Assembly: GCA_011503125.2 (NCBI GenBank)
Contig: WWBZ02000008.1
Coordinates: forward strand, 248,001-312,000
DNA: 64,000 nucleotides
Origin: Botryosphaeria dothidea
Lineage: Eukaryota; Ascomycota; Dothideomycetes; Botryosphaeriales; Botryosphaeriaceae
Direction of reading: 5' to 3'
In this document: piece after piece, positions 30,016 to 41,221 of the stretch
How the letters are laid out: every line of letters starts with the position of its first letter
Numbering within the stretch: position 1 is the first letter of the stretch
The notes under the pieces: generated by a model
The model's database searches: none
What the model saw: the letters and a program-made list of their open reading frames with translations, nothing else
What the model was told of the DNA's origin: nothing
Program-made: the position numbers and the translations under genes

Positions 30016-31987
30016 ATGGCATCCCGCACGCGACGCAGACCCGAGCCGAGCGCTGTCGCCCCCTTGCCCCGGAGCATGCGCCGCAACGACAGCTCCACAT
30101 TATCGCGCGTAGGTGCTGAGCATGCGCCAGCGGCACCTCCCCAGCCAGCACAACCGGAGCCAGGCCAAGGTCTAAGAAGGAGTCAGCGTCTTCAGAACTT
30201 AGCCCTTCAACGGTCTTCCAATCTCCACGGAAAGAAGATCGTCGAGCCCAAGAAGAAGACCAGCAAGCCCCCGAAGAAGACGAGCAAGGCGCCCCAGAAG
30301 CAAGTACGTCAGCAGTGATCTACGGTATTGTTGGACGGCGCGCTGACATAAGACGTAGCGTCGCCCAACGTCGACCCGAAAACGCAATACGTCTCGCAAA
30401 GCGGCACAGCGCAAAGAGCCGACAGTGAAAGTCCAAAAGCGTACACCACGGCCGCCAGTCCGGAAATCTTACGGACCCATCCAGACGAGCCTGAAACTCG
30501 GAGACTTTCCGGTCGAGAAGACCGAGAACCGGGAATCCACATACTTCAGTCGCATTCGGCACTGGGTGCTCAACTGTCGGTGGTCTGCTGCAGAATTTGG
30601 ACCCATCCGCGCTATGGCTCCCTTCCAGCCGAGACGAGTAGGAAGCATGTTACAAGGAGGGACAACCACGGGAGAGTCTGGAACCAAAGTCAGCTCAGGC
30701 TCAAGGATCGGTTCCAAAAACAAGGAGTTCGTCAAGATACTGGAGACCGGCCATCCAACGATTAAGTGCTACCAGAAAGAGAAAGACACCATCGATGGTA
30801 GAGGGTCTAGTAAAACAAGTGAAGAGCTTATCAGAAGGCTCCTCGAGATGACGCAGTCGCCATTGCCCGATCATCGGTATGACGGCGATGACCTTTTTTT
30901 GTCAACCTTGGAAAGACTAGACGGAAAGAGCGAGAGAAAAGTGCAGCATTCTCTGCATGACCTAATATGCCCGCAGGCCGAGGCACTGGCAGATAGAATC
31001 ACCGATCCGGAGTTGAGACGGAAGTACGATCTCTTGGTCGACGCCATGGACGAGCAGTGGAACCACCGGGCAGCAATATTCAAGGAAGACAAATCCAAGA
31101 ACCAAGACCCACTGGCGATGCCCAGGCCTGACTACATTGTCGGATTCGATGCGACAAAGTTTTCCGACGACCAGACAAGAAAGCTAGTTAAGGCTTTCGG
31201 TGATAACTCGAAATGGTGCCCGATGAGTAGAGTGTGCTTTCCCTTCCTTGCCTGTGAAGCGAAGCACATGAATGGCTTGGACAATGCCGATAACCAGAAC
31301 GCCCACAGCATGACACTGGCAATCATGGCAGTTGTGGACTTTTTCAAGCGGGCACAGTGCGAATGGACCATTCACCGCGAGATCCTGGGTTTCTCCATTT
31401 CGTACAATCATAAAATCGCGTTACTATACGGCCACTATCCAGTGCTTCTTGGGCCAAGGACAGAAATTCACCGAACTCCAATTGATGTCCATGTCTTGAA
31501 CGGCTACCGGTACCGAGATAGGTGGAAATCATACAGATTCGTTAGAAGTGTATACGAAGAGTGGGCGCCTATGCACTTTAAGCGTCTTTGCGATGCCATC
31601 GATAGGATTAACGCAAACCTTTCTGTTTCAAGCCTCTCGTCCAATGACTTTGGGACCGAACTGGCCAACCGACTGGTTGAAAGGCTTGAAACTCAAGGTC
31701 CATCATTCCTCGTCTTGTCCGACGATGACAGAACAATTCAGGGGGACCGGCCAACACCACCACCACAATCTCCACCTCCTGTTCCTCCTCCTCCTCCTCC
31801 TCCTCCTCGGGCCCCTGGCCGCTACCAACTGCGATCGCACCAGCCTCCCGGCGTCGGAACCGCTCGTGAGCAGCCTTCAGACCATGCACCCTCTGTAGTG
31901 GAATCTGCAGATAACAATTCCCCCGATGGTCCTAGGAAGAGACAGAAACGTAACCCTAAACGCTCTAGAGCCTACGTTGGAAATTGA
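30016..31987 (+). CDS. DUF7924 family protein (PD-(D/E)XK-like)
   Basis: Two exons (30016-30303, 30359-31987; intron GTACGT...GCTGAC...GTAG) give 638 residues. The first ~150 residues are basic and Pro/Lys-rich (EPKKKTSKPPKKTSK), suggesting nuclear or nucleic-acid association. The DUF7924 core follows: RPDYIVGFDATKF (~residue 350, the PD aspartate), FPFLACEAKHMNG (~390, E-x-K), DNQNAHSMTLAIMAVVDFF, and the C-terminal YRFVRSVYEEWAPMHFKRLCDAID that marks the family. A proline run (PPPVPPPPPPPP) and a basic tail (PRKRQKRNPKRSR) end the protein. The catalytic-type residues are intact; the cellular role of the family is not known. An in-frame ATG 40 codons upstream is an alternative start. Confidence 0.78.
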
Positions 31988-33250
31988 GTTGATTTGATGA
32001 TTGTCTGGATTGATGGCATGTCCTCCGAGAGGGGTATGAGAGGGTGCCTGCTATATAGACTATTTTACGCTAAACCCAGTTCGGAGGTTTCTGAGACGAT
32101 ATTTCCAACAGCCTAGTAGTCGTTTTGCCGTTTCTTTTGAGTTGGAGTTCATGTTTATATTTCACGTACTGTAAAACATTTAGTTTCATTTTACGATTTA
32201 CGAGACAAGGAACAATACTTTCCAATCATGCATACTAGAAGCTGTCAATGAAGCACGAACATACAAAAGCTATTGTTTCTCCCCCGCTGAGTCATTGAAT
32301 GCTTTCTCGCTCTGACTGGGAGACAATCTCTCTCCTTAGTCTTGATGTGATGTCTCTAGAAGCTCATGAATACTGACAATGTCTGTTGGAACATCACGTG
32401 TTTACTAGCTTCTGTATGCAGTTTCGTGGCTGGAGTCAGTGTAAGCGGGTACCTGTCCTACACCACCTGCGACTCCATGTCAAGACCAATGCAACCATCT
32501 AACATCATCAACTGTTTGACAACATATGTTCCCGTATGCCAAGTAAAGCTTTGAACACATCATCAAGAAGATAAGCGTCCTTCCAAATGCCAAAAGAATC
32601 GAACTCACATCCATACATGACAGTGCGGGCCGGCATATGACGCTGTGCGTTTGGATGCCATCCAGGTCCAGAAGGTTTCCCACGCCTGTGCTCGACGAGG
32701 AGTTCCGCAGAGTACCTGCATGCCCAGTGAAGAAGCTACTCCTACCCTCGTTGGTGGCTAGGCTCGGAACATACTACTGCTCTTCCCTGAGGAAAACGCG
32801 CGAAAGATTGCCCTCTTTTTGTGAGCATAGACGTATCAATCAGTTCACTCGCGTTTTGATTGATCGTCGTGGCTTGTGGTTGCATCTGAACATGTTCCGG
32901 AGACGAAACAAACCAGAGTCGGAACCCCTCGTTATTCTTTACTCTGCAAGAGCAGTTAATAAAGCAGCTTCTTTTTTTCCACGACCAAGTCTACACTGAC
33001 TTAGACCATGCAATTTCATGAGAACTGCCTTTAGGGTATCTGCAGGTTCTACTCCCCGTTTCGACTCCTCTCGAAAACTTCCGAGTGGACTAGAACTTGG
33101 TTTCGCGCCTTTTTCATGAAGCCAAACCGCTGTCACTGCCGCCGGAGAATCCTCACAAGTCCAGCCTCACCAAGAAAGTCGAAGATTTGGATTCGATCCT
33201 TGAGGATATGGCGCGGGTGGGCTGACTGGTGAACGGAGTGGAGGTGTGCG
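31988..33250. other. intergenic region left of the retrotransposon
   Basis: No supported gene. Small open frames on both strands have no recognisable product. The right end is the retrotransposon target site. Confidence 0.5.
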
Positions 33251-33255
33251 TGCAT
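33251..33255. repeat. target-site duplication TGCAT (left copy)
   Basis: TGCAT directly precedes the TG that opens the 5' LTR. The same five bases follow the CA closing the 3' LTR. Confidence 0.88.
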
Positions 33256-33732
33256 TGTTACGGCGCAGCCTCCACAGGTTGAGGAAGTTGAGGATCAGCC
33301 CCGCAGGGAACGACAGAAGTCGGAGTCATAAGGATCCGAGGTCACGTGACCCTCGCGATCAGTTGGACCCACCCGCTCAGTTGCCAAGGCCAACTGAGCA
33401 GATAGAGCCAACTGAGCTGGTACGCTCAGTTAGCAACCCTCGATCAGTTGCCAAGGCCAACTGATCGCGCTCTATCAACTAAGCATATAGATTATAGATA
33501 ATCTCCTACGTATATATAAACTACACTCCTTAGATAGCTTTGACCTTCGTAGTCAACTTTATAATAGAATTTGGACTCTATTAGTAATAAGGCCTTCGCA
33601 TATAGTGCTTAGTCTTCAGTCGTCTACTCGTTCCTCACGTACCTCTTCTTGTACCCACTTAAGGAAAACCCTCGACAGGTTTTCTCCCTCTTTGGTGTTC
33701 GGATCCTTAGAGGCAGAGGCCCGCTCGTTACA
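33256..33732 (+). repeat. 5' LTR
   Basis: Begins TGTTACGG and ends CGTTACA (TG...CA). It aligns without indels to the 3' LTR, and the differences I see are transitions in CpA/TpG contexts. It contains GGTCACGTGACC, two hairpin-forming CAGTTG...CAACTG blocks, and TATATAAA at 33513. Confidence 0.95.
33513..33520 (+). promoter_or_regulatory. LTR TATA box
   Basis: TATATAAA at offset 257 of the LTR; the 3' LTR has the same box at 40997. Transcription would be expected to start about 30-36 bp downstream. Confidence 0.5.
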
Positions 33733-33743
33733 CTTTGACCACC
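33733..33743 (+). other. candidate primer-binding site (self-priming type)
   Basis: The bases after the 5' LTR, CTTTGACCACC, contain TTGACCAC (33735-33742). This is the exact complement of GTGGTCAA at offset 293 of the 3' LTR, where the transcript should begin 36 bp after the TATA box. Such pairing is known from self-priming Tf1/sushi-type elements. I found no obvious tRNA 3' end complement, but could not search systematically. Confidence 0.35.
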
Positions 33744-33846
33744 ATCCTTGCAAGGAGAGGGACCTTTTCAGAAACGAGTTTATTAGGTTAAGTATTACCC
33801 CGCCTAACGCGTTTAGGGAAAGTATACGATAGCACCGGGATCTTAG

Positions 33847-36800
33847 ATGGATGTCGACCTAATAGAGGGTCCCGCTGAGGGTGCTCAGGGGCGTACTCCG
33901 CCCGCGCAGCAAACAGAGCCTACTCGAGAAGAACTCTAGGCACTTATTTAGGAATAAAAAGCCTAGATCGAGCGTCTGCTGGCGTACTAGATAAAACGGA
34001 GCGCTACTAAGGTTAAAGTAGCGGCATCCGAGAAGTTCGATAGGGATAGGAAGAAGCTCTAATCCTTCCTACTCTAGATGCAACGCTACCTCTAGTTTAA
34101 CTAAGTATAATTCGACAACGACGCCGAGGAAGTACTCTTCGTATTAATCTACCTTAGAGGAACGGTAGAGGCGTAGATAGAACTATACCTTCGCGACTAC
34201 CTAGCTAACGAATACTCTCTCGAGAAGAGACGGGCAAAGACTAAGGAAATCTTCGACACCTACACGGGATTCGCAGATAACCTTAGGGCTACTTTTAACG
34301 ATCGGGACGAAGTCCGTAAAGCCTCTAACGATATTATAACCGTTAGATAGATAGGATCTATAGCTATCTATATAACTAAGTTTTAGTAGCTTACAGCCTA
34401 CCTCGAATAGTTAGACGAGACTTTCCGCGATCTCTTCTATAAGGGCCTAAAGGACGAAGTTAAGAAGAATATAATTACTTACGAATACCTACCTACCTTT
34501 TAAAAGATAGTAGACCTTACGTCTTAGATCGACGGTCGCATATACGAATAGAAGATAGGTTCTCGATAATCTAATACCTCGAAGCCACGCCGCGAAAGAA
34601 TAACTCTCGAAGGCGGAGACGCTATAGCCCTCGACGCGGCTAATAGATAGGATTCTAAGAAGGGTAACAAGGGTTATAATAACAAGAAGCCTAAGGGACC
34701 TAATCCGAACTAGACGGATAAGCAGAAATAGCGCTATAAGGATCGACTCTATATTACCTACGGTAGTAATAAATACTTCTCTCCTAAGTATCCGTAGAAC
34801 CCTCGTAGTAAGAAGGATAATAAGTAGACTTCGAGCGCCTAGCGTAAAGCGTCGGTTATATCTCGTTAAGATAACTATAATACGCTATACTAGACAGCCT
34901 ATTACGATAACGGCTATTAAACGCATTAAACTAGCAAAGATATCTCTAGATAGTACTCCTACGAACCTCGAAACTTCGGTATAATAACTAGGAACGAAGA
35001 AGTTATCGAGACCGACGATATTATCGATAGTTTCCCTCTAGACGACGAACTTATTAATAGCGAAATAGGAGAACTATACGAGAGTACTAGTAAAACGTAG
35101 TTAGATAATATACCTATACTATCGGACAAGCTAGACACCCTCGTCTCGCTAGAAATTCTCGCTAAAAGATACGGCATTAGTAACTATCTACGGGACGAAT
35201 AGAATAATCTTAGCTAAATAATCTAGATTCCGCATTAGAAAAGTATCGCGCTTACGGTTATTTAGGGATAGCGTTAGAATACCCTTTAGGAAACCCGAAT
35301 CGAATAAGATGGCAAGAAGTACGAACTCCTAGTAACTAAAGAAACGATACTCGTCGAACGCTACTACTAAGGAACCTTAGCACGTAAGTAAGTAGACTAC
35401 GACTCTCTCCGGGAACTAGTACGGATTCTCTACTAGTACGGCACGGTAACGATCTAGTATCGTATACTTTAGTAGATTCCGGATAAGAAGCTTAATCGAC
35501 TAACCTTTAGATATTAGATTCGAAAGAATAAAGTCTATTAGCGAAGGAAGTAGAACGCTAATAAATAGACTAACTAGAAGTAAGTATATCTCTAAGTTAA
35601 CGAATAGGAAGACTATATATATAGTAAAGTCTACGGCTACCCTATGCTAAAAAACTAGACGGCCCTACGGTAATAGGACTAACCTAGGGGCTATAGTCTA
35701 GGTCCCTTTATATAGTATTACGTACACCGAAAACGGAAACTCTTACCGGACTAAATTTATAGAAATAGTTTAAGATATAGGAAATACTTAATAGAGTACC
35801 TACTAGAATCCTAATCGATATAGGATTAAGCGGAAATTTCATCTACAACGAGCTTATATAGAAGATAAATATCCCGTACCGTAAGAAATAGGAACCGTAT
35901 CCCCTTAGTAGATTCGACGGATCCTAGGTAGCCTACGGAGAAGGCTAGGTAAAGATAGAAACGGAGGAAGTAATCCTCTAGATAGAGAACTATTAAGAAC
36001 GGATTTCCCTCGACGTCTAACGTATTCCTAGGCACGATATTATTCTAGGTATACCCTAGATCCGGATATAGAAACCTATCTTCGACTTCGGAGAAGGAGA
36101 CTCTATTATCTTTCGAAAAAAGCTCGAGGACCTCCTACGAAAACAAGGATTATAGAAGAAGAATAGGTTATTAGATACCCTTCGAAAGCTTCTATCGATA
36201 TTAATACGGGAAGTAGCTAGTATAAGGCCTAAATATAGTAACTATATAGGCGACTCCGATAGTAGTATAAGTTAGTACTAGGACTACGACGTAAGTAGCG
36301 AAGCCCCCTTAGTAAAATATAGCCCTATTATAGGAATAAGCCCTACTAAGCGAAACGATACCCCCGAATTAAGCTACGACTCTAGTAACGATAGCGTAAG
36401 ACCTAGCGACGGTAGTATCGACGGTAACTTTAAGGGAAGCGTAAGATAGGACTAGGATAGTAGCGTACGAGACGCCGCCTCCTTAGTAAAATATAGCACC
36501 TTAAGCGGAGTAAGACTAACCGAGTCTAGTATTCCCGACGAATAAGTATAGTATACGTTACGAAGAACTACGAGAAAAAGGTATAAGGCTAAGAGTAAGG
36601 CTTCGCGTAAGTAATTAGTAGCCGTAGAACCTTAAATCGACGTCTAGACGATCTTAGGAGAGGTATTTAAGCGTATAAGACGCCAAGGCTAGTAGGTCTA
36701 CCTTATATACATTAAACCCTTATAGGCGGTATAATAACGAGTATTAGCTAAGGCCGCACGGGAAAGGCTTAAGGATAAGAATAGTCCTACTCCTATTAGA

Positions 36801-39800
36801 GGAGACGATCCCGCGAGGATTAGAAGGGGATAATACGGTAGCTTAGAGATATAGAACAATCTATACGAAGAACCTCTAATACCGGAAATAGAAACGGTAC
36901 CTAGCGAGTACTAGGACTTAAAAGCCGTTTGCTAAGAAAGAGGAAAAGAAGATTTACCGAAGTATTAACTATAAGACTACGAGATTCCACTTAAGCCGGG
37001 CACGAAGCCAGCTTATAAGCCTATCTACTCCTTATTAGCAAAGGAAATAGAGGCTTTAAGGGAATATATCGAGAAGAACCTCGAACGCGGATATATTCGG
37101 CCTTTAACGTTATTAGCCGGATATCCGATCCTTTTCGTCCTAAAGAAGAATAGTAAACTACGCCTCTATATCGACTACCGATAACTTAACGATATTACGA
37201 TTAAGAATCGCTATCCGCTCCTACGCATCGATAAGCTCTAGAATAAGTTAGGGAAAGTAAAGTACTTTACGAAGCTAGACCTCCGGGAAGAATATTATTT
37301 AGTTAGGATTAAAGAAGGGGAAGAATAGAAGACAGCCTTTAGAACGAGGCTAGGACTCTACGAGTATACGGTTATACTCTTCGGGCTTATTAACGCGCTA
37401 GCAACCTTCTAAAATCTCGTTAACGATACGCTGCGCGAATACTTAGATATATTCTATCTAGCTTACCTCGACGATATTCTTATCTTTTTAGAGACCCTTA
37501 AGGATTATAAGAAGTATATTAGAAAGGTCCTAGAAGCCCTCTAGGCAAAGAACCTATCTATCGCACCCGAGAAATACGAATAGCACGTTTAAAGAATAGA
37601 ATTCTTAGGCTTTGTTATTACCCTAGATTACGTCGGTATAGACGACTTAAAACTAGATTCTATTAGAGAATGACTAATACCTAAGACGATTAAGGAAGTT
37701 TAGTCTTTCCTTAGATTCGCGAACTTCTACTAAAAGTTTATTTAGAACTACTCGAAGGTCACGGAATCTTTAACGCGACTTACTCGAAAGAAGTATAGCT
37801 TTAAATAGGGAGACGATTAGCAGCAAGCCTTCGAATCGCTTAAACGTATATTTTACGAAGCACCGGTTCTAGAAATATATAATCCCGATAAACCTATCGA
37901 AGTAGAAACTAATACGTTAGAATTCGCCCTCGGAGTATATCTTAGCTAGCCTAACGATTAAGGCAGATAGCACCTAATCGCGTTTTACTCTAGGAAGTTT
38001 ACACCGGTAGAGCTTAATTACGACACTTATAATAAAGAGCTCTTAGCCATCGTCTTAGTATTTAAGTAATAGAGATACTATCTTAAAGAAGCTAGCTATT
38101 AGATAGTAGTATACTACGACTATTAAAACCTTACGCGCTTTACTACGACTAAGAAACTAAACCGACGATAGATTCGCTAGTCTAAAGAAATAGTCTCCTA
38201 CGATTTTAAGATTATATATAGAAAAGATATAGATAACGCCGCCGCGGACGCGCTTAGTAGAAGGGTAGACTATATAGAAGAATAAATCGAGCCGTACCCT
38301 ATAGTGTTCGCAGTAGATAGCGATAGATCGCTTACCCTTACTAGACCGTCTTTCCTAATACTTCGTATCGAGTTAAACCTATAGTATCTAAAGATCCGAG
38401 AAGTATACGTATAGGACTCCTTCGCGTAGGAACTTTTAGCGCTTAAGAATAACCCGCGTATTACTCGAGATAGAGAAGGAACGCTTCTCTTTAAAGGATT
38501 AATCTATATCCCGGTAAGACTACGAGAAGCACTAGTTAAGGATATATACGAAGCACCCGCGTATAGACATTAGGGCATCGATAGGACAACCGAAAGAATT
38601 ATACGAAACTTCTACTTTTTAGGGTTACGGAAGATAGTTTAGCGTATAGTCTCGTAATATAACCTTTATATTAGAAGTAAAGCCGCGATACACGCTCCGT
38701 ACGGACAGCTATAACCCCTAGAAGTTCTAGAACGACTATAGTAATTAGTCACGCTAGACTTTATTACGAAGCTACTATAGTCTAAAGATTCGCTTACCGG
38801 AGTTAAGTATAACTTAATCCTAGTCTTTATCGATAGACTTACGAAGTACGCTTACTTCTTACCCTATCTCGAGATATCGAATATAGAATAGTTAGCCTAT
38901 ACGTTCCTCCGATACATCTTTACGGATTACGGAATACCGGAAGAACTAGTTTCGGATAGGGATAAGCTAATACGTTCTAAATTCTAGTAAACGCTTATAC
39001 GCTAACTTAGGGCTAAGAATAAACTCTCTATAACCGTATACCCGTAAACGGACGGTTAGATAGAACGGATAAACCGGACTCTCGAATAATATCTCCGCTA
39101 TTTCGTTAACTACCTATAGAACGATTAGGCTATATAGCTACCTATAGTATAGTTCGCCTATAATAGCGCCAAATAAGAGTTAACTAACGTATCCCCGTTC
39201 TTTACTAACTATAAATTCGAACTAGATACGTATAGAGAAGCTATCCTAAGTCGAAAATTAGCCTAGCAAGGTATTCTTAAAGCCGACTAGCTAAAAGAAC
39301 TACACAAAGCTATTAGTCTTAACCTCGAGCACGTACGAATTATAATATTTAAATATTATAACAGACGGCACTAGGCGGCACCGAACCTTAAGAGGGGGGA
39401 TAAAGTATACCTCCTTATAAAAAATATTAAATCGAAGCGACTAAGCGACAAATTAGATTTTAAGAAAACCGGTCCATTCGAAATTTTAGAAAAACTCGGA
39501 AACGTTACGTATCGACTTAAATTGCTAACAACGATACGGATAAATTCCACCTTTTACGTAGCATTACTCGAGCTAGCATTAGAAAACGCTATAATTCTAG
39601 AAACTCTAGAAGAGATAATCCTAGAAAACCTAGATACCGAAGAAGACGAATACCCAGTCGAGAAGATCTTAGACTATAAAAGATTCGGACATTAGCTCAA
39701 ATATCTTATTAAATAGGAAGGATACGGAAATAAGGATAACTAATAGGTACCCAAGGACGACATACATCCAGATCTCGTCACAGAATTCTACCGTTAAAAT

Positions 39801-39893
39801 CCTAACCTCCCACGGAAACGAGGCCGTCCCCGAACGAGAACGGCGGGAGACCCTCAAGATAGGGAGATAAACGGGCAGAATTTACAAGCTTAG
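33847..39893 (+). pseudogene. gag-pol polyprotein, destroyed by RIP
   Basis: Gag starts at ATG 33847 and runs to a degraded zinc knuckle near 34750, where Cys positions now read Tyr. Protease is near 35800 (RVLIDIG...NFIYNE). Reverse transcriptase spans about 36970-37560 with the catalytic YLDD at 37464-37475. RNase H is about 37890-38270. Integrase follows, with its zinc domain near 38500-38690 and core from 38756. A chromodomain lies at about 39650-39800. The frame of YLDD stays aligned to the final TAG at 39891-39893, and gag is in another frame. Dozens of internal stops, nearly all TAG, make it non-functional. Confidence 0.88.
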
Positions 39894-40642
39894 GAGAGCA
39901 TAGAGACTTCGCACCAGCCATAGGCTCGCCGGCAGACTCGGCAGACTTAGCTACATACGGCGCAGCAAGATCTACCGTCTCGTAACGTGGCCGTTTTAAC
40001 GCGGACGGACCCTTAGAATTCTCAGGGTCAGGAGCGTACCCCTCATCCTCGGCCAACGCAGCTAGCAGCTCCTCCGCCTCCCGACGATTATACTTATCCA
40101 ACGCATTAAGATTATCGGACTTAGCAAGAAGGGCCCGGAAACCTCTCTCCTCTAATAAACGTTAGTTATCTCGTAAACGCTTTAGACGAGCCGCAACAGT
40201 TCTAAGCTCTTTCTCTTAACGGCGTAGGCTCTCTTCATAAGCCAAGCGAGCCCTCTCTTGCTTAGCGTGCAAACGGGCCCGCTCCTCCTACAACCGATCT
40301 AGCTCGGCCAGAGAAGCAAGGAACTTCTTATAAGCCTCGGCCTCCTTAGCCTTCAACTTCTCCTACTTACGACGAAGGTTACGAGCTAGGGTAGTAGTTA
40401 ACACACACGGATAGAGGAAGGAATTAAGACTTACCTCTAGTAAGCGACAAACCCCTCGCATCGCATATCGTAAACCCCTTCGCAAGACAAGCACCACAAC
40501 GAGTACGACCTAGTAGAACCTTACAAACCACGCTATGCAACTCGTATTTAAAACAGGAACGTTCGGCGGGTAAAGGAATAGACTCTACTAGATCTACTAA
40601 ACGCTGCCGCTCCTTAGTAGTATCCCGCTTACGTTTAGACAT
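39802..40642 (-). pseudogene. antisense spliced ORF in the retroelement: Zn2Cys6-like plus coiled-coil protein
   Basis: On the strand opposite to gag-pol, exon 1 (40642-40435) and exon 2 (40385-39802) are separated by a 49-nt intron with a perfect GTAAGT donor, a TTAACTAC branch region and CTAG acceptor. Together they make 264 codons in one frame. Exon 1 begins MSKRKRDTTKERQRL and contains Cys at a spacing of C-x2-Y-x6-C-x8-C-x2-C-x7-C. That is the Zn(II)2Cys6 pattern with the second Cys as TAC, one G-to-A change from TGC. Exon 2 is Lys/Glu/Arg-rich and coiled-coil-like, then ends with an acidic/Ser-Pro tail. Four in-frame TAGs sit where CAG is the natural ancestor. Its end overlaps the pol end by 92 bp, tail to tail. 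Confidence 0.65.
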
Positions 40643-40724
40643 AATAGACTTACGGAAAGAAAGCAAGACCGGACGAGTTCACAGGGAAATAGGCGATACG
40701 GAAGAATCTTCGGGCCGAAGATCC

Positions 40725-40738
40725 TTAAGGGGGGGATA
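40725..40738 (+). other. polypurine tract
   Basis: AAGGGGGGGATAG immediately precedes the 3' LTR, the expected plus-strand primer site. Confidence 0.7.
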
Positions 40739-40739
40739 G

Positions 40740-41216
40740 TATTACGGCGCAGCCTCCACAGGTTAAGGAAGTTGAGGATTAGCCCCGCAGGGAACGACAG
40801 AAGTCGGAGTCATAAGGATCCGAGGTCACGTGACCCTCGCGATTAGTTGGACCCACCCGCTCAGTTGCCAAGGCCAACTGAGCAGATAGAGCCAACTGAG
40901 CTGGTACGCTTAGTTAGCAACCCTCGATTAGTTGCCAAGGCCAACTGATCGCGCTCTATCAACTGAGCACATAGATTATAGACAATCTCCTACGTATATA
41001 TAAACCATACTCCTTAGATAGCTTTGACCTTCGTGGTCAACTTTACAATAGAATTTGGACTCTATTGGTAACAAGGCCTTCGCATACAGTGCTCAGTCTT
41101 CAGTCGTCTACTCGTTCCTCACGTACCTCTTCTTGTACCCACTCAAGGAAAACCCTCGACAGGTTTTCTCCCTCTTTGGTGTTCGGATCCTTAGAGGCAG
41201 AGGCCCGCTCGTTACA
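40740..41216 (+). repeat. 3' LTR
   Basis: 477 bp, ending CGTTACA. The 5' end reads TATTACGG because the opening TG has become TA. It retains GTGGTCAA where the 5' LTR has GTAGTCAA, so both LTRs were mutated independently. Confidence 0.95.
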
Positions 41217-41221
41217 TGCAT
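41217..41221. repeat. target-site duplication TGCAT (right copy)
   Basis: Matches 33251-33255 exactly. Confidence 0.88.

Larger units (their letters stand above)
33256..41216 (+). mobile_element. complete RIP-inactivated Ty3/gypsy chromovirus-type LTR retrotransposon
   Basis: The element is 7961 bp with 477-bp direct LTRs, a TGCAT target duplication, a purine tract before the 3' LTR, and a gag-pol region in the order zinc knuckle, protease, reverse transcriptase, RNase H, integrase, chromodomain. That order defines Ty3/gypsy elements, and the C-terminal chromodomain the chromovirus branch. Internal DNA is strongly TpA-rich and poor in CpA/TpG, and the frames are riddled with TAG codons at positions where CAG or TGG would be expected, as RIP produces. 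An additional antisense ORF lies between pol and the 3' LTR. Intact termini show it inserted whole and was then inactivated. Confidence 0.93.

Noticed and set aside
33605..33832. Small open frame across the 5' LTR end, repeated in the 3' LTR (41065-41265)
   Set aside because: It is LTR sequence read as protein, not a gene.
33256..41216. The repeated hairpins as a CRISPR-like array
   Set aside because: Only a few palindromes, all inside LTRs of a retrotransposon in a eukaryote.
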